Assembly: GCA_031261625.1 (NCBI GenBank) | Contig: JAISJG010000017.1 | Location: 1-7,694, forward strand | DNA: 7,694 bases | Source: Candidatus Methanoplasma sp. | Lineage (GTDB): Archaea; Thermoplasmatota; Thermoplasmata; Methanomassiliicoccales; Methanomethylophilaceae | Direction: 5' to 3' | Shown: one piece after another, positions 1-5,332 of the stretch | Position numbering within the stretch: the first letter of the stretch is position 1 | Layout of the letters: the number at the start of each line of letters is the position of its first letter | The notes under the pieces: model-generated | Told to the model about the DNA's origin: nothing | Seen by the model: only the letters and a program-made list of their open reading frames with translations | Databases searched by the model: none | Program-made: the position numbers and the translations under genes

Positions 1-69
1 AGTAATCGAGGGACGTCGGATGCGGAAAGGTTCTCCGGCAGGCTGCCGGATGAACGGAAAATAAGATGA
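1..69 (+). other. possible 3' end of a plus-strand CDS cut by the window edge
   Basis: Reading from base 1 gives 22 hydrophilic codons (beginning SNRGTSDAERFSGRLPDE) before a TGA at 67-69. This would suit a charged C-terminal tail, and a hairpin followed by a T-run lies about 60 bases downstream on the same strand. The evidence is weak: the piece is too short to recognise a family. The opposite strand is also open from an ATG at 120 to the edge, but its composition (rich in Pro, Arg and Ser) looks less like protein. The segment contains a strong inverted repeat (arms 34-40 and 44-50) and another (68-73 and 84-89), so it could be noncoding. Confidence 0.22.
45..58 (+). repeat. 14-bp direct repeat, copy 1
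   Basis: GCCGGATGAACGGA occurs here and again, identically and in the same orientation, at 335-348. The two copies bracket the tRNA-Gln gene about 290 bases apart. In this copy the first bases also form the right arm of the inverted repeat at 34-50. Origin and role are unknown. Confidence 0.6.
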
Positions 70-128
70 CGGTCCTGAACCGAACCGTCCGCACGAAGGC
101 CGGGGAACGGCAGATAACATTGGGACGC

Positions 129-153
129 GGTTAGCTGTCGCTGACCAACTTTT
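129..153 (+). terminator. possible plus-strand terminator hairpin
   Basis: Arms GGTTAGC (129-135) and GCTGACC (140-146) form a 7-bp stem with one G-U pair and a TGTC loop, followed by AAC and TTTT (150-153). On the minus strand the G-U pair becomes an A-C mismatch, so the structure favours plus-strand RNA. It would end a transcript arriving from the left edge, converging on the tRNA gene. Confidence 0.35.
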
Positions 154-167
154 AATGTAATAATGGT

Positions 168-239
168 AGCCCCATGCAGATTCGAACTGCAGTCGCAGGA
201 TCCAGAATCCCGCATGATTGACCACTACACTATGGGGCT
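168..239 (-). tRNA. tRNA-Gln (anticodon CUG)
   Basis: The 72-nt gene on the minus strand folds into a full cloverleaf. The acceptor stem is AGCCCCA/TGGGGCT with an A1-U72 first pair. The D stem is short (GTG/CAT), with a GTGG-containing loop. The anticodon stem is CGGGA/TCCTG around the loop TTCTGGA, giving anticodon CTG for CAG codons. The T stem is TGCAG/CTGCA with loop TTCGAAT. The variable region is 4 nt (CGAC). No CCA is encoded and no intron is present. In archaea this tRNA is normally charged with Glu and then amidated by GatDE; neither that enzyme nor any synthetase is in the window. It is transcribed alone: the nearest minus-strand gene upstream ends 117 bases away. Confidence 0.97.
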
Positions 240-264
240 ATCTACCCTCCCCATAACAGCGCAC

Positions 265-277
265 TTTTAATAATTTT
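265..277 (-). promoter_or_regulatory. putative TATA element of tRNA-Gln
   Basis: On the minus strand this reads AAAATTATTAAAA, the only strongly AT-rich block upstream of the tRNA. Its centre lies about 32 bases before the mature 5' end, which leaves room for a short 5' leader to be trimmed by RNase P. The placement fits an archaeal TATA box, but the match to TTTATATA is loose. Confidence 0.4.
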
Positions 278-334
278 CTATCAGACTCTCGGATCATGCC
301 AACCGCCAGGCTAATGGCCGATCGGAACCGAAAG

Positions 335-348
335 GCCGGATGAACGGA
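335..348 (+). repeat. 14-bp direct repeat, copy 2
   Basis: This is an exact second copy of GCCGGATGAACGGA at 45-58, placed between the tRNA promoter and the 3' end of the EamA transporter gene. The 8-mer GAACCGAA also recurs near both copies (77-84 and 325-332). This suggests a small local duplication around the tRNA or a repeated noncoding element. Confidence 0.6.
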
Positions 349-355
349 TCCAATA

Positions 356-1216
356 TCACAACAACAGGAACATCGTTCCCGTGACTATCATTATCAGACC
401 GATGGCGGACTTCGATCCGAGCCGCTCGCGGAACACGGTACATCCGAATGCGATCGTGACCAAAATGCTCAATTTGTCAATAGGCACGACGACGCTCGCA
501 GGTCCCTCCTGCAGAGCACGGTAGAAACACAGCCACGAAAGACCGGTCGCAAGTCCGGAGTACAGGATGAACGACCAGCTGCGGCGGTCTATCTTCTTGA
601 TATCCTTATGTTTCCTCTGTCCGAACACAATGAGCCAGGCCATGATAAGGACCACTACTGTGCGGATGAAAGTTCCGAGATTGGATTCCACTCCTTCGAT
701 ACCGACCTTCCCCAGGATGGCCGTGAGACTGGCGAACAATGCGGACAGGATCGCGTACATCAGCCATTTATTTCCCTTCTTATCCGTGTTCGTGGGTTCT
801 TTCTTTTCCACCATAAGGTATGTTCCCACGGCGATCAATACCATCGATACACCTTTGATGGGTGTGAAGGCCTCGCTCAGGAAGATAATGGCCAACAGCA
901 TCGTCAGGACGCCGCTGGATTTGTCTATCGGAACGACTTTGTTGATGTCCCCCATCTGCAGTGCCCTGTAATAACACAACCACGACGCGCCCGTGGCTAT
1001 ACCTGAAAGGATAAGGAAAATGAATGTTTTCGAACTGATGTCGGGGATCGTGGTCTGGGATCCGACGATGAGCACCATGGTGAATGCGAATATCACCACG
1101 ACGATGGTCCTCAATGCCGTCGCAAGTGTGGAATCGACGTTTTTGAGACCTATCTTTGCAAGAACCGCCGTTAGCCCGGCAAAGACCGCCGCACCGATTG
1201 CAAAGACCAACCACAT
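356..1216 (-). CDS. EamA-family drug/metabolite transporter, two tandem EamA domains
   Basis: The 286-aa protein is an integral membrane transporter of the drug/metabolite (DMT) superfamily with about ten hydrophobic segments; the substrate cannot be read from sequence. It consists of two EamA halves, residues 2-136 and 151-285, joined by a polar linker (EKKEPTNTDKKGNK). The halves align without gaps at about 40% identity by my count. Both contain the block SG-x-ATG-x-SWLC-x-YRALQ-x-G followed by VVPIDK-x-S. Each half resembles the single-domain EamA proteins of about 140 aa that are thought to pair as dimers, so this looks like a fused dimer. The ATG at 1216 is supported by GAGG about 10 bases upstream. 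It stops with TGA and has its own promoter region, so it is probably monocistronic. Family assignment is secure; substrate is unknown. Confidence 0.93.
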   Translation of the reverse strand: MWLVFAIGAAVFAGLTAVLAKIGLKNVDSTLATALRTIVVVIFAFTMVLIVGSQTTIPDISSKTFIFLILSGIATGASWLCYYRALQMGDINKVVPIDKSSGVLTMLLAIIFLSEAFTPIKGVSMVLIAVGTYLMVEKKEPTNTDKKGNKWLMYAILSALFASLTAILGKVGIEGVESNLGTFIRTVVVLIMAWLIVFGQRKHKDIKKIDRRSWSFILYSGLATGLSWLCFYRALQEGPASVVVPIDKLSILVTIAFGCTVFRERLGSKSAIGLIMIVTGTMFLLL

Positions 1217-1223
1217 TAAGAAT

Positions 1224-1241
1224 CGTCCTCAGTATAGGACG
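1224..1241 (-). promoter_or_regulatory. leader hairpin covering the EamA gene's ribosome binding site
   Basis: On the minus strand the sequence is CGTCCT-ATACTG-AGGACG, a perfect 6-bp stem with a 6-nt loop. The likely Shine-Dalgarno GAGG (plus positions 1227-1230) lies at the loop/3'-arm junction, 10 bases before the ATG. If the transcript starts upstream of 1241, this stem could hide the ribosome binding site. The structure is directly visible; a regulatory role is inferred. Confidence 0.4.
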
Positions 1242-1251
1242 ACATGAGCGG

Positions 1252-1269
1252 TTATATGGATTATACAAA
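1252..1269 (-). promoter_or_regulatory. putative TATA region of the EamA transporter gene
   Basis: Two TATA-like words lie on the minus strand, TGTATAATC (about 1261-1269) and CATATAACC (about 1251-1259). A start 25 bases after the first would place RNA from about 1240, just including the hairpin at 1224-1241. The second would give a leader of only about 14 nt. Which one is used cannot be decided here. This gene differs from several neighbours in not being leaderless. Confidence 0.4.
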
Positions 1270-1292
1270 AGAACCCGATTATCGGTAGAATG

Positions 1293-1340
1293 AAAAAATA
1301 AACGGATTTTGATAAGAAAAAGGAGCGGGCGGGTGCCCGC
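1293..1340 (-). terminator. terminator after adenylate kinase
   Basis: On the minus strand, GCGGGC-ACCC-GCCCGC (1340-1325) forms a 6-bp all-GC stem with a 4-nt loop starting four bases after the adk stop codon. It is followed by CTCC and TTTTT (1321-1317), and a second T6 run lies at 1298-1293. Archaeal RNA polymerase terminates at T-runs, so this very probably separates adk from the transporter gene downstream. Confidence 0.75.
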
Positions 1341-1344
1341 AGGT

Positions 1345-1977
1345 TCACTGGATGGCTTTCTCGACCTTCTTGAAGATGTCGTTGATATCTCCGACACCCT
1401 CGATGGTGACGAGGTTCCCTTTCTTTCCGTAGTAGTCGATAAGGGGCAGGGTCTTGTCACGGTAGACCTTGAGCCTGTTCCTTACGGTGTCCTCTTTATC
1501 ATCATCCCTCTGGTAGAGAGTCGATCCGCATTTGTCGCAGAAGCTTGCTTTCTTCGGAGGGTTGTACAGAAGGTGGTAAACGGCGTTGCACTGAGGGCAG
1601 CTGCGTCTCTTCGTGAGCCTGTCCACAAGCTCGTTGTCATCGACATCGAGGTTAAGTGCCAGATCCACGTTTATCTGCTCTCCCAATGAGTCCGCCTGCT
1701 CGACGGTCCTGGGGAATCCATCGAATAGGACACCGGTTCCCGGTGCAAGGGATGCGATCTTCTCTTTCATCAGGTTGATGATGAGATCGTTAGGCACGAG
1801 CGCGCCGCTGTCCATGAAGGATTTCGCTTTGAGTCCGAGGGAGGTCTCGTTTCTGACGGCCTCGCGGAGCATGTCGCCTGTCGAAAGTCTCACATATCCG
1901 AACACTTCGCTGAGTTTCTCTCCCTGGGTACCTTTGCCTGATCCCGGGGGTCCGAGTAGTACTATTGTCGATTTCAT
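1345..1977 (-). CDS. adk: adenylate kinase, long form with Cys4 LID
   Basis: The 210-aa cytosolic enzyme interconverts ATP + AMP and 2 ADP. Residues 9-17 form the P-loop (GPPGSGKGT). The NMP-binding part contains STGDMLR (32-38), and the DGFPRT motif lies at 86-91. The LID carries two CxxC pairs (Cys127/130 and Cys147/150), the pattern of the zinc-binding LID in long adenylate kinases. The arginine-rich region after DDDKEDTVRNRLKVY (158-172) is also typical. This is the bacterial-type Adk rather than the distinct archaeal AdkA seen in Methanococcales and Sulfolobales. The ATG at 1977 sits about 25 bases from a good TATA box, so the mRNA is probably leaderless. It is transcribed alone, divergently from glcD, and closed by a terminator. 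Confidence 0.97.
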   Translation of the reverse strand: MKSTIVLLGPPGSGKGTQGEKLSEVFGYVRLSTGDMLREAVRNETSLGLKAKSFMDSGALVPNDLIINLMKEKIASLAPGTGVLFDGFPRTVEQADSLGEQINVDLALNLDVDDNELVDRLTKRRSCPQCNAVYHLLYNPPKKASFCDKCGSTLYQRDDDKEDTVRNRLKVYRDKTLPLIDYYGKKGNLVTIEGVGDINDIFKKVEKAIQ

Positions 1978-1997
1978 AGGTTCCGCGAATCATTCAA

Positions 1998-2006
1998 TAT
2001 TTAAAA
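1998..2006 (-). promoter_or_regulatory. TATA box of adk (leaderless)
   Basis: The minus strand reads TTTTAAATA, centred about 25 bases before the adk ATG. Archaeal transcription normally starts 22-27 bases after the box centre, which falls on or next to the start codon, so a leaderless message is expected. Confidence 0.65.
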
Positions 2007-2050
2007 GCATATTCACGGAACTTTTTGTAATCGCGCGTAGTGATGAATAT

Positions 2051-2057
2051 TTTATAA
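2051..2057 (+). promoter_or_regulatory. TATA box of the glcD-like gene
   Basis: TTTATAA is centred at 2054, predicting RNA from about 2079. That lies downstream of the ATG at 2070 and about 12 bases before the ATG at 2091, and so decides the start used for the following gene. It diverges from the adk TATA box about 50 bases away. Confidence 0.62.
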
Positions 2058-2090
2058 CTGAGTAGCGGAATGTGGTCAATCGGTGTTCAA

Positions 2091-3524
2091 ATGGATCAGA
2101 GAATAATAGACAGGATCGAGAAAGTCGTAGGTAAGGACGGATATTCCACTAAAGTGGCGGATCTTTACACTTACGGATTCGATGCGTCCATATTCCACAG
2201 CACTCCTGATATCGTGGTACAGCCTAAATCCACGGAAGAAGTATCGGAGATTTTGAAGATCGCCAATGCCGAGCGCATACCCGTGGTCCCCAGAGGGGCA
2301 GGTACCGGACTGTGCGGATCAGCGGTCCCCATAAAGGGCGGTATCGTTCTGGCAATGCAGAAGATGGACAAGATCATAAAGATCAGCGTCGAGGATCTGT
2401 GGGTGGATGTGGAGGCCGGTTGCGTATACAACGACCTCAACGCGGAACTCGCGAAATACGGGTTCTTCTTCCCTCCGTCCCCCGGGTCAGCCGAAGCGTG
2501 TCAGGTAGGCGGAATGGTCGCTACCAACGCATCCGGAATGAGAGCGGTGAAATACGGTGCGACAAGGGATTTCGTTCTCGGACTCACTTTCGTGAAAGCC
2601 GACGGGGAGATCGTCCGCGCCGGAACCAGGACCATCAAGGATTCCTCCGGATATCAGCTTGCGCGTCTGCTCTGCGGTTCCGAAGGAACGCTCGGAGTGA
2701 TCACCGAGATAACATTCAAACTCACGACCAAGCCGAAGAAGTCGGCATCGTGTCTCTGCGGATTCGATGATGTGGGAGACGCAGGAAAGTGCATAGCCGG
2801 ACTCATCGCAAGGCCGATGATCCCCGCATCCTGCGAGCTCATGGACAGTGTCAGCATCGAAGCCGTCAACAAAGCACGCGGAAACCCGCTTCCCGACTGT
2901 AATGCATTGTGCATCGTCGAAGTGGACGGAGAGACCGATGAAGTGATCCAGAGGGATCTGAAGATCGTCGAAGAGGTCGCCAAGGCGACAGGTGCGATAT
3001 CCATCAAACCGTCATTCGATAACAAGGAGATCGCGAAATGGACCGATGCAAGGAAGTCCGTCATGACATCCCTGTCCGCACTCAAGCCGGGATACTCATC
3101 GGTATCGCTGGCGGACGACATGGGCGTTCCTGTCTCCAGAGTACCGGAAGCGGTGAAGGCGTTCCAGGAGATCGCAGACAAATACAAAGTGACGATCGCG
3201 ACCTACGGTCACGCATCCGACGGGAATCTGCACACCAAGATGCTCATCGACCCCACCGACAAGGACGAGTGGGAGAGAGGAGTGAAAGCTGTGGATGAGA
3301 TATTCGATGTCTGTATCGAACTCGGAGGAACCGTGACCGGAGAACACGGAGTGGGAATTTCCAAGGCTCCGAACTACATGAAGGAGCGTTCCACGGAGAT
3401 ATCGACGATCATCGCCATCAAAAAGGCGTTCGATCCCGAGAACATCCTCAATCCCGGAAAGATGGAACAGTGGCAGGGAACGATACTCACACACCTGAGA
3501 TATCCCTGCAAGGACATCATCTGA
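2091..3524 (+). CDS. glcD: GlcD-type FAD-linked oxidase (glycolate oxidase / D-lactate dehydrogenase family)
   Basis: This 477-aa flavoprotein belongs to the VAO/GlcD family, which oxidises 2-hydroxyacids such as D-lactate or glycolate; the exact substrate is not readable. The N-terminal FAD-binding PCMH part holds VPRGAGTGLCGSAVP (66-80) and VGGMVATNASGMRAVKYG (139-156), with SSGYQLARLLCGSEGTLGVI at 185-204. The C-terminal cap carries YGHASDGNLH (372-381), GGTVTGEHGVG (412-422) and the usual ending FDPENILNPGKM (447-458), followed by a 19-residue extra tail. I chose the ATG at 2091 rather than 2070 because the TATA box at 2051-2057 would start RNA between the two. No iron-sulfur partner (GlcF) or permease lies beside it, so its electron acceptor is unknown. 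It is monocistronic with its own terminator. Confidence 0.92.
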   Translation: MDQRIIDRIEKVVGKDGYSTKVADLYTYGFDASIFHSTPDIVVQPKSTEEVSEILKIANAERIPVVPRGAGTGLCGSAVPIKGGIVLAMQKMDKIIKISVEDLWVDVEAGCVYNDLNAELAKYGFFFPPSPGSAEACQVGGMVATNASGMRAVKYGATRDFVLGLTFVKADGEIVRAGTRTIKDSSGYQLARLLCGSEGTLGVITEITFKLTTKPKKSASCLCGFDDVGDAGKCIAGLIARPMIPASCELMDSVSIEAVNKARGNPLPDCNALCIVEVDGETDEVIQRDLKIVEEVAKATGAISIKPSFDNKEIAKWTDARKSVMTSLSALKPGYSSVSLADDMGVPVSRVPEAVKAFQEIADKYKVTIATYGHASDGNLHTKMLIDPTDKDEWERGVKAVDEIFDVCIELGGTVTGEHGVGISKAPNYMKERSTEISTIIAIKKAFDPENILNPGKMEQWQGTILTHLRYPCKDII

Positions 3525-3533
3525 AACTTCTAA

Positions 3534-3558
3534 GGGGCACACGCCCCGTTTTCTTTTT
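3534..3558 (+). terminator. terminator after the glcD-like gene
   Basis: GGGGC (3534-3538) and GCCCC (3543-3547) form a 5-bp stem around ACAC, followed by G-TTTT-C-TTTTT to 3558. It begins 10 bases after the stop. The T-run ends only three bases before the next start codon, so the next gene's 5' leader must be very short or its promoter must lie inside this terminator. Confidence 0.8.
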
Positions 3559-3561
3559 ATC

Positions 3562-4614
3562 ATGACGGTATTGACGGGGGAGGAGATGCTGCGCATCCGG
3601 CTTGCGAGCCAGCTGATCACTTCACCCGTTCACGGCGGACCCGCCGATGTCGTCGGTCATTTTGTTGCGATGCAATCCCAGGAATACGCCATGGCGAAAT
3701 GGGCCGTCGGACTCCGCACCCGTACATTGAAAGAGAACGATGTTGAGGCTGCATTCAATAAAGGGGAGATACTTCGCACACATCTTCTGAGACCCACCTG
3801 GCACTTTATCCTGCCGAAGGATATCCGTTGGGTCCTGGAGCTTACCGCCCCCCATGTCCGCAAGCAGACCGACTATTATCTGCGGGCGCGCGGTATCGAC
3901 AAAGACGAACTTTCGGGATCATCCCGCGTCATCGAAGATGTTCTTTCCACAGGGGTCCCGATGACCCGTGCCGAGATCATCGCGGAATTGGAAGCCGCAG
4001 GCGTCGACACATCAAACCACAGAATAACACACATTCTGATGGATGCCGAATTAAGCGGGCTGATATGCAGCGGACCGAGGAAAGGAAAGCAATTCACTCA
4101 CGTTCTGTTGGAAAATGCGGCACCTTCGGCGAGAACAATGCACAGGGATGATGCCCTAGCAGAGTTGGCATCGAGATATTTCGCATCGAAGGGTCCGGCC
4201 ACGGTGAACGATTTCGCATATTGGTCCGGATTATCCGTGAAAGATGCCAGAACAGGTGCGGATTCCCTCGACGGTACTTTCGACAGAACATCCTTCGGAG
4301 GCCTGGAATACATCTACCGTCATTCCGAAGGATCCGACCACAGAAGATCTACATTTCTTCTACCGGATTATGATGAATTGATATTGGGCTACAAGGATCG
4401 TTCCCTGTTATTGCCGGCAGAACGCAACGGGATCGCTGTCAACGCAGAAACGGATCATGGATTGTTACTCGTGCGTGGGAGAACGGAAGGAAAATGGGCA
4501 GCACCGTCCGGAAAAAGGATGAAAGCATCCGCGGAACCGCTGAGGAAAGTATCCGACGACGAAAGATCGGAGATCGATTCGGCGGTCACGCATTACAGAG
4601 AATTCTGGTCCTGA
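3562..4614 (+). CDS. winged-helix protein of the HTH_42 / AlkZ-like DNA glycosylase family
   Basis: The 350-aa protein matches the HTH_42 superfamily (Pfam HTH_42, formerly DUF1006), which includes AlkZ and YcaQ/AlkX glycosylases that unhook alkylated bases and interstrand crosslinks. Visible hallmarks are MQSQ at residues 37-40, RTHLLRPTWHF at 72-82, and LLPDYDELILGYKDRS at 266-281. AlkZ-like members use a Q-x-Q catalytic pair (Gln37/Gln39 in Streptomyces AlkZ), matched here by Gln38/Gln40; YcaQ-like members have Q-x-D. The central residue is Ser rather than the usual aliphatic one. Many family members are still labelled only as winged-helix DNA-binding proteins, so repair activity is inferred. 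An alternative ATG at 3586 has GGGGGAGGAG directly against it, too close to be a normal ribosome site. Its stop touches the stop of the opposing protease gene. Confidence 0.85.
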   Translation: MTVLTGEEMLRIRLASQLITSPVHGGPADVVGHFVAMQSQEYAMAKWAVGLRTRTLKENDVEAAFNKGEILRTHLLRPTWHFILPKDIRWVLELTAPHVRKQTDYYLRARGIDKDELSGSSRVIEDVLSTGVPMTRAEIIAELEAAGVDTSNHRITHILMDAELSGLICSGPRKGKQFTHVLLENAAPSARTMHRDDALAELASRYFASKGPATVNDFAYWSGLSVKDARTGADSLDGTFDRTSFGGLEYIYRHSEGSDHRRSTFLLPDYDELILGYKDRSLLLPAERNGIAVNAETDHGLLLVRGRTEGKWAAPSGKRMKASAEPLRKVSDDERSEIDSAVTHYREFWS

Positions 4615-5271
4615 TCAGAGGAATTCGATACAGGTGATAATCTCAATTGCACCGACCGCTGCTGCTATAATATAGATCGGGATGCTCCATGCGACTATTT
4701 TCGAACCGTCGAACGGTAATATCGGGATCATATTGAACAGACCCAGGAATGCGTTCAGGTATGCCAGTTCGTATACAACGAATGCGGGTATGGTCGTTAT
4801 CTCCCCATTTGGCACAATAAAGAAATAAATGATAATGGCGATAGCCGAAATAACAAAGTTCACACCCGGACCTGCCAGGCTGATCTTTCCGTTCATCACT
4901 TTGTCTATCTGTCCTCTGATGTATACCGCACCAGGTGCAGCGAACAGGAATCCGACGAATGCGAAGATCAAAGCCATGAACAATCCGCTCGGGAAGATCC
5001 TGAACTCGGACCACGCATGGAAACGCTGTGCAGTGAATTTATGTCCGAATTCATGCAGTATGAAACTGAAGAATACGAGGACGAACGATATTCCGAGAAG
5101 AAGCGGCCACTCCCATGTGTTACCGGAACGGTAAAGCAAGATCGTGAAAGCAAAAGTCAGAACGGCTACCGCGATCGTGATATGGGTTATCTCGGTCTTG
5201 CTGAAGCTGATCTTACCCTTAGGTGCTTTGTACCCGGGGTCAACCCTTCTGAGGTTGTCGATCTGAACCAT
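4615..5271 (-). CDS. M50-family (site-2 protease-like) membrane metalloprotease
   Basis: The 218-aa polytopic membrane protein has about six hydrophobic segments (roughly residues 29-47, 55-72, 96-115, 136-153, 163-183 and 192-210). The zinc motif HEFGH is at 73-77 inside a membrane segment (FSFILHEFGHKFTAQR). The second metal-site motif appears as NMIPILPFDGSK (180-191), with Asp188 as the expected third ligand. AGPGVNFV (133-140) is also typical of the family. M50 proteases cut substrates within the membrane, and many act in regulated release of membrane-bound factors; no PDZ or CBS domain is present and no substrate is identifiable. The ATG at 5271 lies about 25 bases from the TATA box at 5293-5300, so the mRNA is probably leaderless. 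It converges on the HTH_42 gene with no spacer. Confidence 0.92.
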   Translation of the reverse strand: MVQIDNLRRVDPGYKAPKGKISFSKTEITHITIAVAVLTFAFTILLYRSGNTWEWPLLLGISFVLVFFSFILHEFGHKFTAQRFHAWSEFRIFPSGLFMALIFAFVGFLFAAPGAVYIRGQIDKVMNGKISLAGPGVNFVISAIAIIIYFFIVPNGEITTIPAFVVYELAYLNAFLGLFNMIPILPFDGSKIVAWSIPIYIIAAAVGAIEIITCIEFL

Positions 5272-5292
5272 ATCCCCGAAATAAGGTCATTG

Positions 5293-5302
5293 TTTATAAA
5301 TA
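5293..5302. promoter_or_regulatory. shared palindromic TATA box for the divergent protease and PAPS-reductase-like genes
   Basis: TTTATAAA (5293-5300) is self-complementary, and TTTATAAATA extends it on the plus strand. Its centre is 25 bases from the protease ATG on the minus strand, an ideal leaderless spacing. On the plus strand it predicts a start near 5322, about 10 bases before the candidate CTG start at 5333. No other TATA-like element lies between the two genes, so one box may serve both directions. Confidence 0.6.
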
Positions 5303-5332
5303 TGTACCAGATAGCCATTCTTCGGTGTTAAT

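Noticed and set aside
1..120. Minus-strand open frame from ATG 120 to the left edge, with a TATA-like CATTAAAAG near 149-157
   Set aside because: Its 40 residues are Pro/Arg/Ser-rich and unlike its neighbours, and the spacing from the box is about 33 bases. Not supported enough to list.
780..1460. Long minus-strand open frame of 226 codons overlapping the EamA gene and the end of adk
   Set aside because: Its product is Arg/His/Ser-rich with no recognisable domain, and it overlaps two well-supported genes in another frame. It is an out-of-frame shadow.
3096..3620. Antisense open frame across the end of the glcD-like gene
   Set aside because: It runs opposite a strongly conserved FAD enzyme and a clear terminator, and shows no domain. 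A chance open frame.
5312..5314. In-frame TAG upstream of the PAPS-reductase-like gene read as pyrrolysine
   Set aside because: Only four sense codons precede it before a TAA at 5297-5299, with no start codon among them, and it lies in the promoter. It is simply an upstream stop.
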